Below, one piece after another: positions 1 to 11,639 of a DNA stretch of 64,000 bases. The notes under the pieces are model-generated. The model made no database searches. It saw only the letters and a list, made by a program, of their open reading frames with translations, and was not told where the DNA came from. Position numbers and translations under genes: made by a program. How positions within the stretch are numbered: position 1 is the stretch's first letter; the number at the start of each line of letters is the position of its first letter. Source of the stretch: Metallyticus violacea (Eukaryota; Arthropoda; Insecta; Mantodea; Metallyticidae); assembly GCA_030762175.1 (NCBI GenBank), contig CM060833.1, positions 9,436,501-9,500,500 on the forward strand, read 5' to 3'.

Positions 1-272
1 AGATCCCCGCCGTGATTGGATACGAAAGTTTTCTATTTTGTTCGCAAGTATCATCATCATCATACACCGCTTTCTCTCAGGTGTGTCCGAGTTAAGAGAA
101 CTTCCTTGTTGAGAGTTACTTCCTCATTCTAGACGATTTTTTACTGTTGCTTTCTCATTAAGCTCATTCACAATCCTTTTAAGATATTGATACACGGGCC
201 AAATTACTGCGGTAATTGTTAAATATCATCCTTTAGATGGCACGCTGTAAAGTTTCAGACGCGTAAGTGTTC

Positions 273-304
<32 letters not shown>

Positions 305-429
305 GTAATGATCGTGTAAACAAACTAGTGTTAACATTTTATACAAAATAGATAAAACTGAGAAATACGAGTGAGCTGTGACAAAGTGCTTTGTTTTGAA
401 GGGTTTAACCTCAAGAAAAATACAAAAGG
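1..429. other. Intergenic, no gene seen
   Basis: No coding potential is visible. It contains a short CAT-rich run near 47-62 and a poly-T tract at about 279-304. The poly-T could be a slippage-prone microsatellite or the reverse complement of a retroposon tail; nothing attached to it is recognisable. Confidence 0.5.
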
Positions 430-1347
430 AGTTAGATTGCGCATTTAGACGGTTAAAAAGGGCGGCTGAATTTTAGCGTTCAGGATGTTGAATGCTCAGT
501 GAGTGCCAAAACTGCTACGACAGACGAACTTTCGACAAAAAAATTTACAATACCGTACTCACTGATCGCCGATTGAAGGTACACAAGTTGACTGACGTTG
601 CGAAGACCTCGACCTTGGGTTTGAGAAAACTTTCCGCTCCATGGGTGCCGCATTTGTTAACAATGAACCAAAAACACATTTTTCGTAAGACTTGTTTAAA
701 CGTAACTGCAGTGAGTTTCTCCGAAGTTTCATAGCAGTAGATTCATCACTACACGCCAGGGACGAAAGGGCAGTCCAAACAGTGAGTGGCAACAGGTGAA
801 AGTGCACCAAAGAAATAAATAACGATTTCAACTGCAGGAAAAGTCATGGCTACGGTTTTCTGCCATTCTCATGGTGTGGTGCTCGTAGACTACCTTCAGA
901 AGGGCAGAACCATCACCGGGGAGTATTACGCTTCACCACTGGACCAACTGAAGAATGCTATTCAGGCTAAACGCCCTCATTTTGCGAATCTTTCATCTAG
1001 ATAATGCGGCTTCACTCGTGCAATTGTTGCTGCAAAACTGCATGACCTTCGCTCCCAAGTACTTCCACATCCACCATATTCGCCGCATTTGGCTCCCAGC
1101 GATCACTTTTTGTTTCCAAATCTGAAGAAATGGGTGGGTGGACGAAGATTCGTATCAAATGATGAGGTAGAAGATGAAACAGATGCTTATTTTTCACCGA
1201 TGGACAAATCTTATTTTACTGAGGGTATTAAAAATTTGGAAGGTTTTTGGACTAAATGAATGATTCAAGGGGAATATGTTGGGGAAAAAGATCTCTTATA
1301 TCTTGTGTTTTCTTGGTCAAGCGAAGAACTTTTGGAACGCCTCTTAA
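430..1347 (+). pseudogene. Mariner transposase relic (family H type)
   Basis: A decayed mariner (IS630/Tc1/mariner superfamily) in plus orientation. Read across several frames it shows the N-terminal helix-turn-helix region (TDRRLKVHKL near 565-595), a region around MATVF and then GEYYASPLDQLKNAI near 845-965, and the C-terminal catalytic block PPYSPHLAPSDHFLFP near 1070-1120 with the third Asp. The second-Asp region (DNAAS, near 1000) is in another frame, and the first-Asp region is unrecognisable. The 3' end at about 1320-1347 (AAGAACTTTTGGAACGCCTC) resembles mariner terminal repeats. Stops and frameshifts make it non-functional. Confidence 0.75.
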
Positions 1348-1559
1348 ATTGTCTTTTTAAAGTTGTAGGCATTGCGGATTTGTAGCGGACTTCTGAGGCG
1401 GGGGTTGTGGAGATGGTGGTGAAGGTGGCATTGTATCAAACTTATGAATAAAAGGAATTAATGATGGTGCAGATGAGCTCTGGAGTTTTTGGTGCCTTTC
1501 AATCTATACGGCATTCACCTTGTAAGCAAATAAACAATCTAAAAAACAATTCTCAAAGA

Positions 1560-3960
1560 AAGTTCTTGACCCCCCTTTAAAGCTCTCGCTATCATCGACC
1601 CCAAAGATTTAATTCAAAATGTTAAAATCTTGAATTTCGCTCCCAAATGTTGGATAAATTGGTGCAAACTCAAAGCATGGTAGCACTTGATTGTTTGCAA
1701 CCTTCTACTTCTTCAGCGAACGCCCGTTCTTGGCTGGTCAGCCATTTGACGCCGTGCCACCCAGTACATCAGTGCTCGTCCTTCTAATGTATTTTCTCTT
1801 CGGTCGCTCTGAAGTGCTGTACAGTGTAGAAGAATATCAGACGTTCCTTCTTCTTTTGAGCAGAGGGGGCAGATCGGAGAGTCGACTAAACTGATTCTGT
1901 GCAAATGTTTTTGTAGGTAGTGGTGGCCTGTGGCCATCTGAAGGCGGGGCAGATTGTTGGGATAGGTTTTGATATAATCGGTTCCCATCTTTTACCAACT
2001 GCTGCTGCCTTCCAAGAGTCCGCGACGACTTTCTTTATACTGTTTGAAATTACATTGCATATAATGGCGTAGGTAGAAGGGGGGGGGGTGAAGGTTGGTT
2101 CATTGTGCATGCTTCCTTTGCCAATCTGTCAGCTTCTTCGTTTCCGCTTAATGTCGTAGTGACCAGGGACCCATTCATTGTAAGTGGATCTCAGTTAATG
2201 CTTGCAGTCTCAGTAGTCTTTCTTTACATTGAATTACTAAATCGTGTCCTTGTTGCAGCTCTGGGGAGCCCAATACTTGGAGTGTAGAGGTGGAATCAGA
2301 CAGGAAGACTATCTTTCGTTTGACATTCAGAGAAATCAGTGTATTTGCCGCTTAACTTATGGCTGCTACTTCGCCATCAAAATTAGTTCTAATTCTTCTC
2401 ACAGGGAAGACTCCCCTGCCAATAGACGAGAAAAATCCTGCTCCAGTGCGTTCATCAATAGCTGAGCCATCTGTATAAACATGTAGCCATTCTGATGCAG
2501 GATATGATGTAGCTTATCATTTCGAGCGCTGCCGCTTTCAGGAATTGTGGAGCTACATCTGTCTGTTTTTCAATCCCAGGGATATTAATTGAAAATGGTG
2601 GCAGTTGTTTCTCTGAGTACAATTTCGGTTTTCGGAAGCATTGGCGCTCCCTTGGATGAATGTTATACTTGGTCAAGAGTGTGATATTGGTGTAGCCTGG
2701 GTTTTTAATCTTAAAGGAGTCGGTCTGTGTTGCTTCCAGAAATGATCATCAGAAATGACATCTTTCATAAGGAGAGCTTTGTCTCTTCGGTACTCGAGAG
2801 GTTCAACCTGACTGTGACTTTCAAGAGCAGACTTCGCGGCTTCACAACATGTTCTCAGAGCGTTTTTGGGCAGTGTTCAACTTTTCATTGTGGTTTTGCT
2901 GGCTGTACTGAAAGCCTCGCTTCCATATTCGATTATTGGACGAATGTACATCTTTTATGTGCTTGTCAAGACACCCTGGGTTGCTCTCCATCCAGACCCT
3001 GCTAACCTTTTTGGAATGCATAGTCTCTTAATTGCCCGAGTGGAAATCGAAGCTATGCCATGTTTCCAATTAAGTTTGCTATCCAGTTGCATTTGTTACC
3101 GGCAGCACGGCGATTTCGGATCCATCGTATTCAAGGTTTTTGGTATGATTGTTAGTGGAGGTCGTAAAAAGTAGGGCTGAAGTTTTATCTTTGCCGACGA
3201 TCATGTCATTTTCCAGGCACTACTGCTTTAAGGTATCAAGGGTCAACTCCATTGCTTTAACATTACTGCTAGTGGCCCATATTGTAATGTCGTCGGCATA
3301 GCAAAGGACTTCTTTTCACTCCGTGATTAGGCCGTTTATCATAATATTGAAAAGGGCACAACTCAGTGGCCTGTGGGAGGCCTCTTCTCTGCTGACGATA
3401 TTTCCACGTTCTGTTACTATACCTAACCTTCACAATCCTCTGGCCGAGAGAGCTGGCTAGCCAGTTATTCCCAGTAATATTTAAATCAATGAGTTTATTT
3501 GTCAGTGTGATTCGGCTGATGGTATCTTAGGGTCCCTGGAAATCAACAAAACAGGCTAATGTGGGCATTTTCTTATGAAAGCCATCTTTAATACTTTGCG
3601 TGAACTTTATAATTGGGTTGTAGTTGGCGTTTGTTTTCTGAAACCGGCTTGTTCATCTCTAATAACGTTGTAAGTTTCGAGGAAAACTTGTCGGTGGTTG
3701 ACCATGCTCTCTGTTAACTTACACAGAACTGAAGTGGGGCTAATTGGTCTGTAATTTCTAACTTGACTAGTGTCCCTCCCTTTCTTGTGTATTGGAATTA
3801 CTTCAGCCTTTCTCCAAGCATGTGGTATACCCATTTTACAGGTTTCGTTCATCGCACCTAATAAAACCTTTAATGCGTTGTTTCCAATATTTTTAATGAA
3901 CTCAGGAAATACTTCATCAATCTGTGTAGTGCTTGTTTCAGTTCCGTGAGGTTGAAATCA
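1560..3960 (-). mobile_element. Non-LTR retrotransposon with RT and RNase H, degraded
   Basis: Minus-strand relic. From high to low coordinates the order is: an RT segment at 3607-3852 (AWRKAEVIPIHKKGR, then NYRPISPTSVLCKL and DEQAGFR, typical of non-LTR RT blocks); the RT active-site motif YADDITIWA on the complement of about 3275-3300; an RNase H-like start YTDGSAIDERTGAGF at about 2430-2480 and DGEVAAIS at about 2370; and a C-terminal zinc-knuckle-like region at 1713-1988 (CPLCSKEEGTSDILLHC). RT followed by RNase H is the order seen in Jockey/I/LOA-type elements. Multiple frames and stops show it is inactive. Exact clade and ends are not determinable by eye. Confidence 0.8.
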
Positions 3961-4039
3961 GCATTCATAATTTCGCAACGAATTTACTGTATTACTAAAA
4001 CATTGCTTCTTGAAAGAGGGAACTCGTGCAGAAACTGGA

Positions 4040-4236
4040 TAAACATTACACAGAATCTGCACAGTTGCTTGGAATGAAGCTATAGATGGTTTAGAAGTGT
4101 CCGAACGAGCACAAGCGATGCGAGTCGAAATGATTAGACATGAGTTGAATGATCGGAGACTGAAGGTGGAGGAGCTCTGGGCATTTTTGGATATCGGATA
4201 CAGAATATTTTGCACAATTATTTGCAAAAGAAAAAT
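4040..4236 (+). pseudogene. Mariner N-terminal fragment
   Basis: The plus strand reads MIRHELNDRRLKVEELWAFL near 4122-4185, followed by residues resembling the mariner helix-turn-helix segment that precedes a ...NILHxxL motif. This is similar to the DRRLKV block of the other mariners in this window. Only the DNA-binding part is present, and it runs directly into an unrelated dispersed repeat at about 4237. Confidence 0.5.
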
Positions 4237-4432
4237 CTGTCACGCAGGAGTTGTGTAAACTAAGCGAATTCCTCAGCAAGTTGAATAAATTTAAAAAGGA
4301 CAATAAAATCCAATTGATGGCCTTATTAATTAATGAAATGAAATAAGTTATGACATTACTGTATGGTATTAGGGGAACAAAATTAGAATTCTTGCTATCT
4401 AAGTATCACAAAAGAGAAACCACATTTTAGAA

Positions 4433-4485
<53 letters not shown>

Positions 4486-4690
4486 GAGATTAAATACAAA
4501 ATTTAATGTTTATGAACTGAGCCCTTGATATCATCTTTACATTCACTAAAATAGAGAGAAATAACAGAAAGGTTCGAGTTACGTTGTGTATTTAAGAAGA
4601 TGATGTTCATATGTTTCAATAAAACAAAAGCATGTCACTATTTAAAAACAGTTACAATTAAACTATGTGGTTCAATTGAAAACGGTTGAA
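4237..4690. repeat. Dispersed repeat R1, copy 1
   Basis: Begins with a head of the type CACGCAGGAGTTGTGTAAAC followed by AGCGAATTCCTCAGCAAG and continues through an AT-rich body. The body includes an (ATT)n microsatellite at 4434-4485 and the phrase AACTGAGCCCTTGATATCAT. The same order of blocks recurs at 31920-32390, so this is a dispersed element. The head alone also occurs near 9594 and 30838. No coding capacity is seen; class unknown. Confidence 0.65.
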
Positions 4691-4811
4691 TACGATAATG
4701 CAGAATTCCCAACAGTGTTTGTTATGTCTGTATGAATTTCTGTTACATTCTTTACCAAGTACTTAATAACCGCACGATGTTCGATATTTGCCATTTTCCC
4801 GTACACACTTT

Positions 4812-5096
4812 GCATTGCAGTGTAGTGGTAACCATACTTGCCTCGGAGATCAAAGATCGCGGGTTCAACCCCGACCGGGTCAATGGATATTTTTCGGGCG
4901 TAAATATCCTAAGTATGACTTCCTTCGGAAGGAAAGTAAAGCCGTGGGTCCCATGTCGTACATTTACAACACGAAAAAGAACCTCAAGCCTGAAAGAAGA
5001 GCCCCTGAGCAATATTTGTCGGCCGTTTCACACCCTGAATTAAATGGGACGCTGATGATCTGTGATGGTAAAGAGCGTCCGTAAATAAAACAAATC
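4812..5096 (+). mobile_element. tRNA-derived SINE, family 1, near full length
   Basis: The head contains a pol III A-box-like TAGTGGTAACC and a B-box GGGTTCAACCCCG. The body reads CTAAGTATGACTTCCTTCGG, then CTCAAGCCTGAAAG and GGCCGTTTCACACCCTGAAT, ending in GAGCGTCCGTAAATAAAAC. Other copies at 6046, 27584, 30899 and 44467 (minus) share the body or head. The tail is short and A-rich. It is presumably spread by a partner LINE; the head-plus-tail-body structure is standard for tRNA SINEs. Confidence 0.8.
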
Positions 5097-6045
5097 AAAA
5101 CAGCTAAACCTACCGATTCTTGACCAATCCATTAATTATTGTACAAATATTTCTATGAAAGATGGTGAGGTTTTGATAACAAAACTACTTCGGAACTGCT
5201 GCTGCAATCTGAGGGTCATTCTGATAACTTTTCAAATGACCATCATACAACGCTTAAAGCATTTGAACGCTCTTAATGAATAGAGCCCAAAGGGAAAAGG
5301 CTTTCACAACGAATTCAAGCAAGTGTGTACTTCATAAATTCTGCCATCATTTTCTAGTATAAAAGTGTTTTAAAAGTTATTTCTTCTCTCCTTCCAGTTA
5401 GCAAGGTTTCGTATCACGAACTCCCATCTACTGTCATGTCCCTTTGTGCCATTGCCTCATGTACGTCACTCTACCCTCGTTTCCTTCTTCTTTGTGGAGT
5501 GAATTTCAAAAGTTTTAATGGGATCGTCACATCTGTAATTCTAACCAAATTAACGTTCTCTGTACCACGCCATCTATATATATTCTCTTACCCGTCTTTT
5601 CTCAACCCGGAATGTTTTGTAATATGTGTGTTATACTTTTATTTTTGACTCTTTTTCATTTCATTCAAGCTAATTAATGTAATTTGTCATACATGTGCAC
5701 CCGAGACACACCCACGCATATAAAATTAAAACTATTATTAATTAAAATGAACGAAGTTCACCTACGAGTAAAGTAGTATTTCATTTTTTTTTTCATTTTG
5801 AAAGCAGTCTGCGACAATTACGTCATAGACGGATGTATTTTGTTAAGTTATTGTAGCGATAGTATAATGGAATCAAAACTAATTGATAATTGGATGATTT
5901 TGAAAACAATTAGATTATTTACTGAACATTTTTTTTCGAATAAAAATAAATGACTAATGAATAAAAGTGATGAGCAAAGCCTGGAAGTTAGGCAAAATGT
6001 GTTTTGCATCTGGGTGGATATATGTAAGAGCCATATGTTTAATTG
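5097..6045. other. AT-rich spacer
   Basis: No conserved coding block is recognised on either strand. Short open frames here (for example at 5436-5648) are hydrophobic and low in complexity and have no supporting splice or homology signal. Confidence 0.4.
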
Positions 6046-6182
6046 TCGGTCCTGGTGGTGTAATGGTAACTATACTTACCTCCTAAACCCAAGGTCGTGC
6101 GTTCGCTCCCGGTCAGGACGATGGATTTTTTCGAGCGTAAAATTCCAAAGTATGACTTCCTTTACGCATTTTAAGTAGTACA
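6046..6182 (+). mobile_element. SINE family 1, 3'-truncated
   Basis: GTCCTGGTGGTGTAATGGTA (A box) and CGTGCGTTCGCTCCC (B-box position) are followed by TTTTTCGAGCGTAAAATTCC and AAGTATGACTTCC, matching the 5' half of the family 1 SINE. The copy breaks off at about 6182. Confidence 0.75.
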
Positions 6183-6599
6183 TAAGAAATGACTAAATAT
6201 CGAATTGAAAAAAAAAAATATGAAAATTAAAATAGCATGTTCACCTCACAAAAAATATCTATTGAAAATCTTGTTATACATTTATTTCTTTTCAAGCAGT
6301 CAAAAACTTTCTCCTCAACCCATTCACTGGCATACAAATACCGGTATTAGAGAAGATGAAATTACTGTAGTTTTGAATAGTCCTGACGAATGACCTTGTA
6401 TCGATCTGCGCGAGACAATTCTAGGGAAATAACTTCTCAGCTGCATAAATGTAACAAACAATTGCAAGCGAGAAAGATGAGAGCGGTACAGCTGTGCAAT
6501 AAACCATCCCTACAATGTGTTCAGTACGGAAGTAAGAGATATACTAACCTGATTCCCCTATAGAACAATAAACAGAAAATGAACGCGACCAGAAACTGC

Positions 6600-6860
6600 T
6601 GTGCATTTTTGTCTCATTCGCCAGGACTATTCAAAATTACTTTACTTTGTCTTGATCAATATTTCCATGATGTCCTGAAAGATGAATGTTCTGTTGTAAC
6701 TGGTATAAGTCATTCCGAAATAACTTTTTTTAAATATGCTCCAATCACTTCAGTGAAAGTAGAACGTTCTTTTTCCATGATGAAAAATGTTCTCTCTGAC
6801 AAGCGGCTGACAGTTAATACCTTGAAAAAAACATCTTGTTGTTGCTTGTAAGCAAGAAAA
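6600..6860 (+). pseudogene. hAT-like transposase C-terminal fragment
   Basis: The frame at 6579-6851 ends with FKYAPITSVKVERSFSMMKN and LSDKRLTVNTLKK. This resembles the C-terminal dimerisation motif of hAT transposases and of hAT-derived proteins (APxxSxxVERSFSxxKxxLxDxR). Only about 80 residues are present, without the DDE core or BED finger, so it is a relic. Family assignment rests on this one motif. Confidence 0.5.
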
Positions 6861-7054
6861 GTAAGCTTAAGTACTTTAATTATGTGATAAAGAAATTATA
6901 AAGTATTTTAAATAACTATTTTCATTAATAATTAGTGATATTACTCTCTGTTTTCACTTTTAATAAATGTCTATTTTCAGTGTTTTAAGTGCCTATTTTA
7001 ACCACAGTAAATGCCTGAACTTCCGGACTCTGACATATGAATATACTTTCGAAT

Positions 7055-7338
7055 TACCGCCACGGATGCCCGAGGTCGTTAAGGCGCGGACTCGTGAGCG
7101 GGAGGTCTGGGGTTCGATTCCCACCAGGACCGTTCTCCCTGACTGAGGTTTTTTGCAGGTTTTCCTCAGTCCTCATAACTGGCAAATGCCGAGGAGGTAT
7201 CCTAAATTTAGGCCTCGAACATTTCCTTCCTTTAAAAAAAATCCTTTCCCAGTTTATCATTTCATGTCATGTATCATCAGTGTTCACCGCCTGTGGTGCC
7301 ACAGTAGTAAAAACGGGCGTTAAACACCATACTATAAA
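7055..7338 (+). mobile_element. tRNA-derived SINE, family 2 (Leu/Ser-tRNA-like head)
   Basis: The head CCGAGGTCGTTAAGGCGCGG (A box) and GGTTCGATTCC (B box) look like a class II tRNA. Then follow CCCTGACTGAGGTTTTTTGC, GGCAAATGCCGAGGAGG, CATGTATCATCAGTGTTCAC and GTAAAAACGGGCGTTAAACA. Four further copies lie at 40689 (minus), 44806 (minus), 56857 (plus) and 63138 (plus). The conserved non-tRNA body shows this is a SINE rather than a tRNA gene. Confidence 0.85.
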
Positions 7339-7344
7339 AAAAAG

Positions 7345-8270
7345 TGTTTAGCTGCGGTGTGTGGACATTAAGTTCCTGCGTAGAAGATTATTCAATGAAT
7401 TCGCCAGCGGCAGGGAATCTGCACACAAGAATGCGAGTGCTGGTCGGCCATCAACATCGCGGTCTCCCAGGAACGTTGAGAACGTGTCTGAATTGATTTT
7501 GGCTGATAGGCGTGTAGCCTTTCACTTACTGGAATTTCAGAGAGGCATCGGTCGCGCATTCCTGCACAGTGTTTGGATATGATAAACATGTGCGCATCTC
7601 GGTTTCCACCGCACTTGACACAAACACAGAGGAACATAAGCGACGAAGTCTGTCGTCGGCTACTGGAAATTCATAATGGATCAGAATTTTCAGAGAAGCT
7701 GGTGACTGGTGACACTCGTTGTGGTGTCACCACAACACACCATGCAAGTGAAATATCTAGGGAGTTCCCAACCCAAGAAATGTCTGCTACTCCATCTGTG
7801 GGCAAGCAGATGATCGCCGTCTTTTGGGGCACTTCAGGCATTCTGAAAGTGGACTGGCTTACTAAAGGAAGACTGTCAACAGCGAGACCCTCACACGGTT
7901 TAGACGCACAACGGCGAAAGGGAAAGGCAGTCGACAGGAGTGTTCCTCCAACATGAAAAGGCACGACTCTACACCGGTAACACTACGACCGCAAATTTGG
8001 AATAGCTGGGGTTGATTGTTGTGCCGCATCCACCTTATTCACCGGATCTCGCTCCGTCAGATGATACTTTATTCGACAACATGAAGGACTAGCTGCGAGG
8101 TAAAAAAGTAGGCAACAGCGGGATAATCAGATAGCTGTTGATGGGTGGTGGCGTAGTACTTCCAAACAATGGTTTTACAATGAAGTTACCAGGGAAATGG
8201 CAACGGTGTATTGACGTTGGTTGGGAGTATATTGAACTCCACGTGTATATATATAATATAAATAAAAATA
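7345..8270 (+). pseudogene. Mariner relic, family B
   Basis: Plus-strand mariner remnants in shifting frames. N-terminal FASGRESAHKNASAGRPSTS is at 7390-7450. A central block, EFSEKLVTGDTRCG with GKQMIAVFWGTSGIL, sits at 7690-7845; the usual GDETW is altered to GDTRC. A C-terminal block HPPYSPDLAPSDDTLFDNMK lies near 8022-8085. Parts of the same family occur in minus orientation at 41640-42260 and 43300-43540. Frameshifts preclude function. Confidence 0.65.
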
Positions 8271-8449
8271 AAGTAACTAACAAGTAACTAAAATAACAAT
8301 AATTAATGAAGCAGAAATAGAATAAAACAGATATTCACAGAAATATATACACATTTTCACAATAGATGTCTGTTTAATATATTTCAAATTTGGACCGAAA
8401 AACAACAGTAATGTGTAGTATGATGTTCTGTAAACAGATGTGACTCACG

Positions 8450-8914
8450 TTACGTTATGCTTAGCGTTGCTACAACAAAATGGAGCCAAGATTACTGTTT
8501 GAAGAGTGGAAAGCAAGTTTGAAGTGGTACTGAAAAACCGAGAATGTTATTGAAGTTCAAAGGCAATGGAGACGAATGTACAGAACAGAACCGCCGTTGA
8601 ACTTCTATCTATGGGGAACTCTTAAGGATGTTGTATACCGTAGAAAACCAGCTACACTGACAGCACTTCGGGAAGAAATTGAAACGGCATGTGCTGCAAT
8701 CGCAGAGGACACTTTCGTAAACGTTGCTCAATCAACGTACTCAGAAGTGTATCGACGGCGATAGTGGGCATTTTGAGCAACTGTTGTAACTGTAAAAGTG
8801 TAAGATGATTAGTGCTCATCGTTTTCTGTTTGTGTGAATTCAGTTTTGTTATGTTAACACAGTTTTCTCTTTGCTTGAAGTGTGTATACGTTTTGGCACC
8901 CTCTATATATAAAG
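8450..8914 (+). mobile_element. Internally deleted Tc1/mariner-like element, family E
   Basis: An N-terminal start, MEPRLLFEEWKASLKWY then ENVIEVQRQWRRMYRTEPP (8480-8596), is joined directly to the C-terminal part LNFYLWGTLKDVVYRRKP (8597-8655 onward, to stop near 8763). The whole central catalytic region is missing. The 3' end carries AAGTGTGTATACGTTTTGGC, the same terminal sequence as the element at 49090-49970. The 5' terminal repeat is not recognisable. This is a typical non-autonomous deletion derivative. Confidence 0.65.
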
Positions 8915-9590
8915 CAAGTCGTTTACCCTGCCTCAGAAGTGAGCATTTATTTTTGTATATACTGCGCGTGTTGTCATTCATTGCATAACTGTACATTAAA
9001 TGAAGCTCTTATAAAGTTATAACATCGTCATATGCTTAGGTTTATATACGTACCTATAGAATAATTTCAAATTATTATTATTATTATTATTATTACTTTT
9101 TGCGTATTTTTCTCATCTTTACTATTATTGTTTTTAAAAATTTAATTCAAATTCCAGTTTAAAAATAAGTTAGCTTTTATATATATTTTAATTGCTAGTT
9201 AAATAGCTGAAAAACGATTCTCCGCTCGGTAACAAGTTATGAAGCCGTTTTTTCCTGGAAGTACTGTTTATTATTGCCTCGTTCTGGCGGAGTCTGTAGG
9301 GGAGCTTTGATATCAGAGCAAACAAAGCCGCAGGCGGCTAATAGATAACAAACACGTTATAATAATGCTGCTACTACATTTTCTTAATATGTTAGGTTCA
9401 TGCAGCGTTTTTGTACGTCATCACAGCATTGCGTTGCTAGGATATTGTTTACCGTTTGTCATCTGTCATTCGTTATTTCAAGCGTTGTGCTTGAATTTTA
9501 CAGATTTAAAAAATGTTTTCATATTTGAGAGCTAGTGTCAAGTAGAAATAAATAAATAACAAAAGGGGGGAGGCTTGATTCTTAACCAAA
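8915..9590. other. AT-rich spacer with a short (ATT)n tract
   Basis: No gene or recognised repeat apart from an ATT microsatellite near 9073-9094. Confidence 0.4.
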
Positions 9591-11215
9591 AATGTCCGTC
9601 ACGCAGAAGCCGCGTAAACTAAGCGAATTCTTCAGCAAGTCGAATTTACGAAGAGTTTTTTAGAATCCTAGAGCAAAGAAGCTACATATTGAGTTTGCAG
9701 CAACTGTAGGAAGCAGCGACCCGTGTCTACTAGCAGGAAATAATTAATATGGTGGTGCCGCTAGAGCTCTATTTAAATTTCGGTGCTCAGGTATGCCCCA
9801 CTCCTAATGGTGTGGTGTCTCTGATTTTCAGAAACCATTTTTCTTGTTTTATTTAAATGCTATATACCGCGTTTCGTTACGAAAAAGTAAATATTGATGC
9901 CGCTTGAACGAATTTTAAATGTTGGGTTTCAGTTAAACCTCCAATCGTAAAAGATTATGCTTATTTTTGAAACTATTTTTCTAAATTTATTTCAATGCCA
10001 TACACCGAGTTTCTTTGAGAGAAAGCAAAAATTGCGTTCGCTAGAGCGATTTTTAAATGTTCACTTTAGGTTAACCGTCGCTCTTTAAATTTCCGTTTTC
10101 AGGTACACACCCACTCTTAATGGCCCAATTTTCATAATTTTGAGAAACCATTTTTCTTATTTCATTCAAATGTTATATACCTATTTTCGTTACGAAAAAA
10201 AAAATATTTACTCTGCTAAAGCGATTTTTTAATTTTGAGTTTCGGTTAAACCCCGCTCCTAATAGTGTGATTTCACTAATTTCCGGAAATTATTTTTATC
10301 AATCTATTTTAATGGCATATACCCATTTTCGTTGAGAAAATACCCAAATTTCAGTTGCTAGAGCGATTTTAATATTCGCTTTAGATTAACCCTCCTTCTT
10401 TAAATTTCGGTTTTCAGGTATACCCCCACTCTTAATGGTTTAATTTTAATAATTTTCATAAACTATTTTACTTGTTTTATTTAAATGGTATATACCGAGT
10501 TTCATTACGAAAAAACAAATTTTGGTTCCGCTAGAGCGATTTTTAAATTTTGGGTTTGGAGTAAACCTCGCTCCTAAAAGTATGATTTCTCTAATTTTTT
10601 GAAACTATTTTTAATCAATCTATTTTAATGGCATATACCGAGTTTCGTTGATAAAATACCCAAATTGCGGTTGCTAGAGCGATTTTAATATTCGCTTTAG
10701 GTTAACCCATATTTTCATTTCGGTTTTCAGGTATACCCGCACTCTTAATGGCCCAATTGTCATAATTTTCAAATACTATTTTTATTATTTTATTCAAATG
10801 TTATATACCGAGTTTCGTTCCGAAAAAACTAATATTGATACCGCTAGAGCGGTTTTTCATTGTTGGGTTTCGGGTAAACCCCTATTCCTAATGCCTGATT
10901 TCGCTGATTTTCGGAAACTGTTTTAATTACTTTATTTTAATGGCATATACCAAGTTGCGTGCAGCCGCTAGAGCGATTTTTACATTTTCACTTTAGGTTA
11001 ACCCCCACCCCCAATGATCCAATTTTGTTGGTTAACGAACTCATTGAATCGTTTGTTAACTGATAGTTATATGTCGAGTTTCGTTGAGAAAAAACTAAAA
11101 TTGCGGCCTCTAGAGCGTTAAAAGATACACACAGATAGACGTTTGAGATAGAAATAGAGATTTTTCAAAAATCTTTTCATGGGTACAACCGCAATAGGTA
11201 CCTACTACATTTCTT
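9591..11215. repeat. Composite repeat: R1 head, dimeric tandem array, tail
   Basis: A head GTCCGTCACGCAGAAGCCGC is at 9591-9650. From about 9780 to 11110 there is a tandem array whose landmark (ATATACCGAGTTTCGTTNNGAAAA ... CTAGAGCGATTTTTAAAT) recurs near 9856, 9995, 10169, 10312, 10486, 10628, 10798, 10942 and 11065. Alternate units match best, with spacings of about 313-317 bp within each set, so the array is a two-monomer (A/B) unit of about 315 bp. The flank (TTTTTCAAAAATCTTTTCAT then GGGTACAACC) recurs near 18420 and 34995. A shorter block of the same array lies at 32660-33075. No coding capacity. Confidence 0.75.
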
Positions 11216-11439
11216 CGCCATACGCTAAAACGAAACTGAAGAACAGAATTGTGCAATTAGCTTATTTATATTAATAGTAGTTACGTTGTTGCCTTTCATA
11301 CCATAAGATGATAAACGGTAATTTTACTTGACTGTATATTTTCATATGTAAAGCAATACATTAGTTTTAATGAGTTTCATTGGAATAAAAAGATCAATGG
11401 ATTATCCCATTGCTGGTGTGTTGCATGCACCTTGGCGGT

Positions 11440-11572
11440 AATCAACCAAACATCATGGATCTGCCACCACGAAGCGTGTCCGATTGTAAATTACGTGCTG
11501 TCAGACGTTTTTCCAAAGCAAACAACGAGGCTGCTGCGAATATACGCGGGGGAGTTCTGTAGGTCCCTAGAA
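11440..11572 (+). pseudogene. Mariner N-terminal fragment
   Basis: The plus-strand reading MDLPPRSVSDCKLRAVRRFS, continuing KANNEAAANIRGG, resembles the first helix-turn-helix of mariner transposases (xxxRxVIRFLxAKxxxxxEIHxxL). The similarity ends abruptly at about 11572. Confidence 0.4.
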
Positions 11573-11639
11573 AAAGGTAGAAGAACAAATTATTGTAGGC
11601 AGTTTTTCCTCCAGCATATCTCATTTTAGCTCGAATCAC

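Noticed and set aside
7064..7130. tRNA-Leu/Ser gene
   Set aside because: A and B boxes are present but the same head with the same long non-tRNA body occurs five times; it is a SINE.
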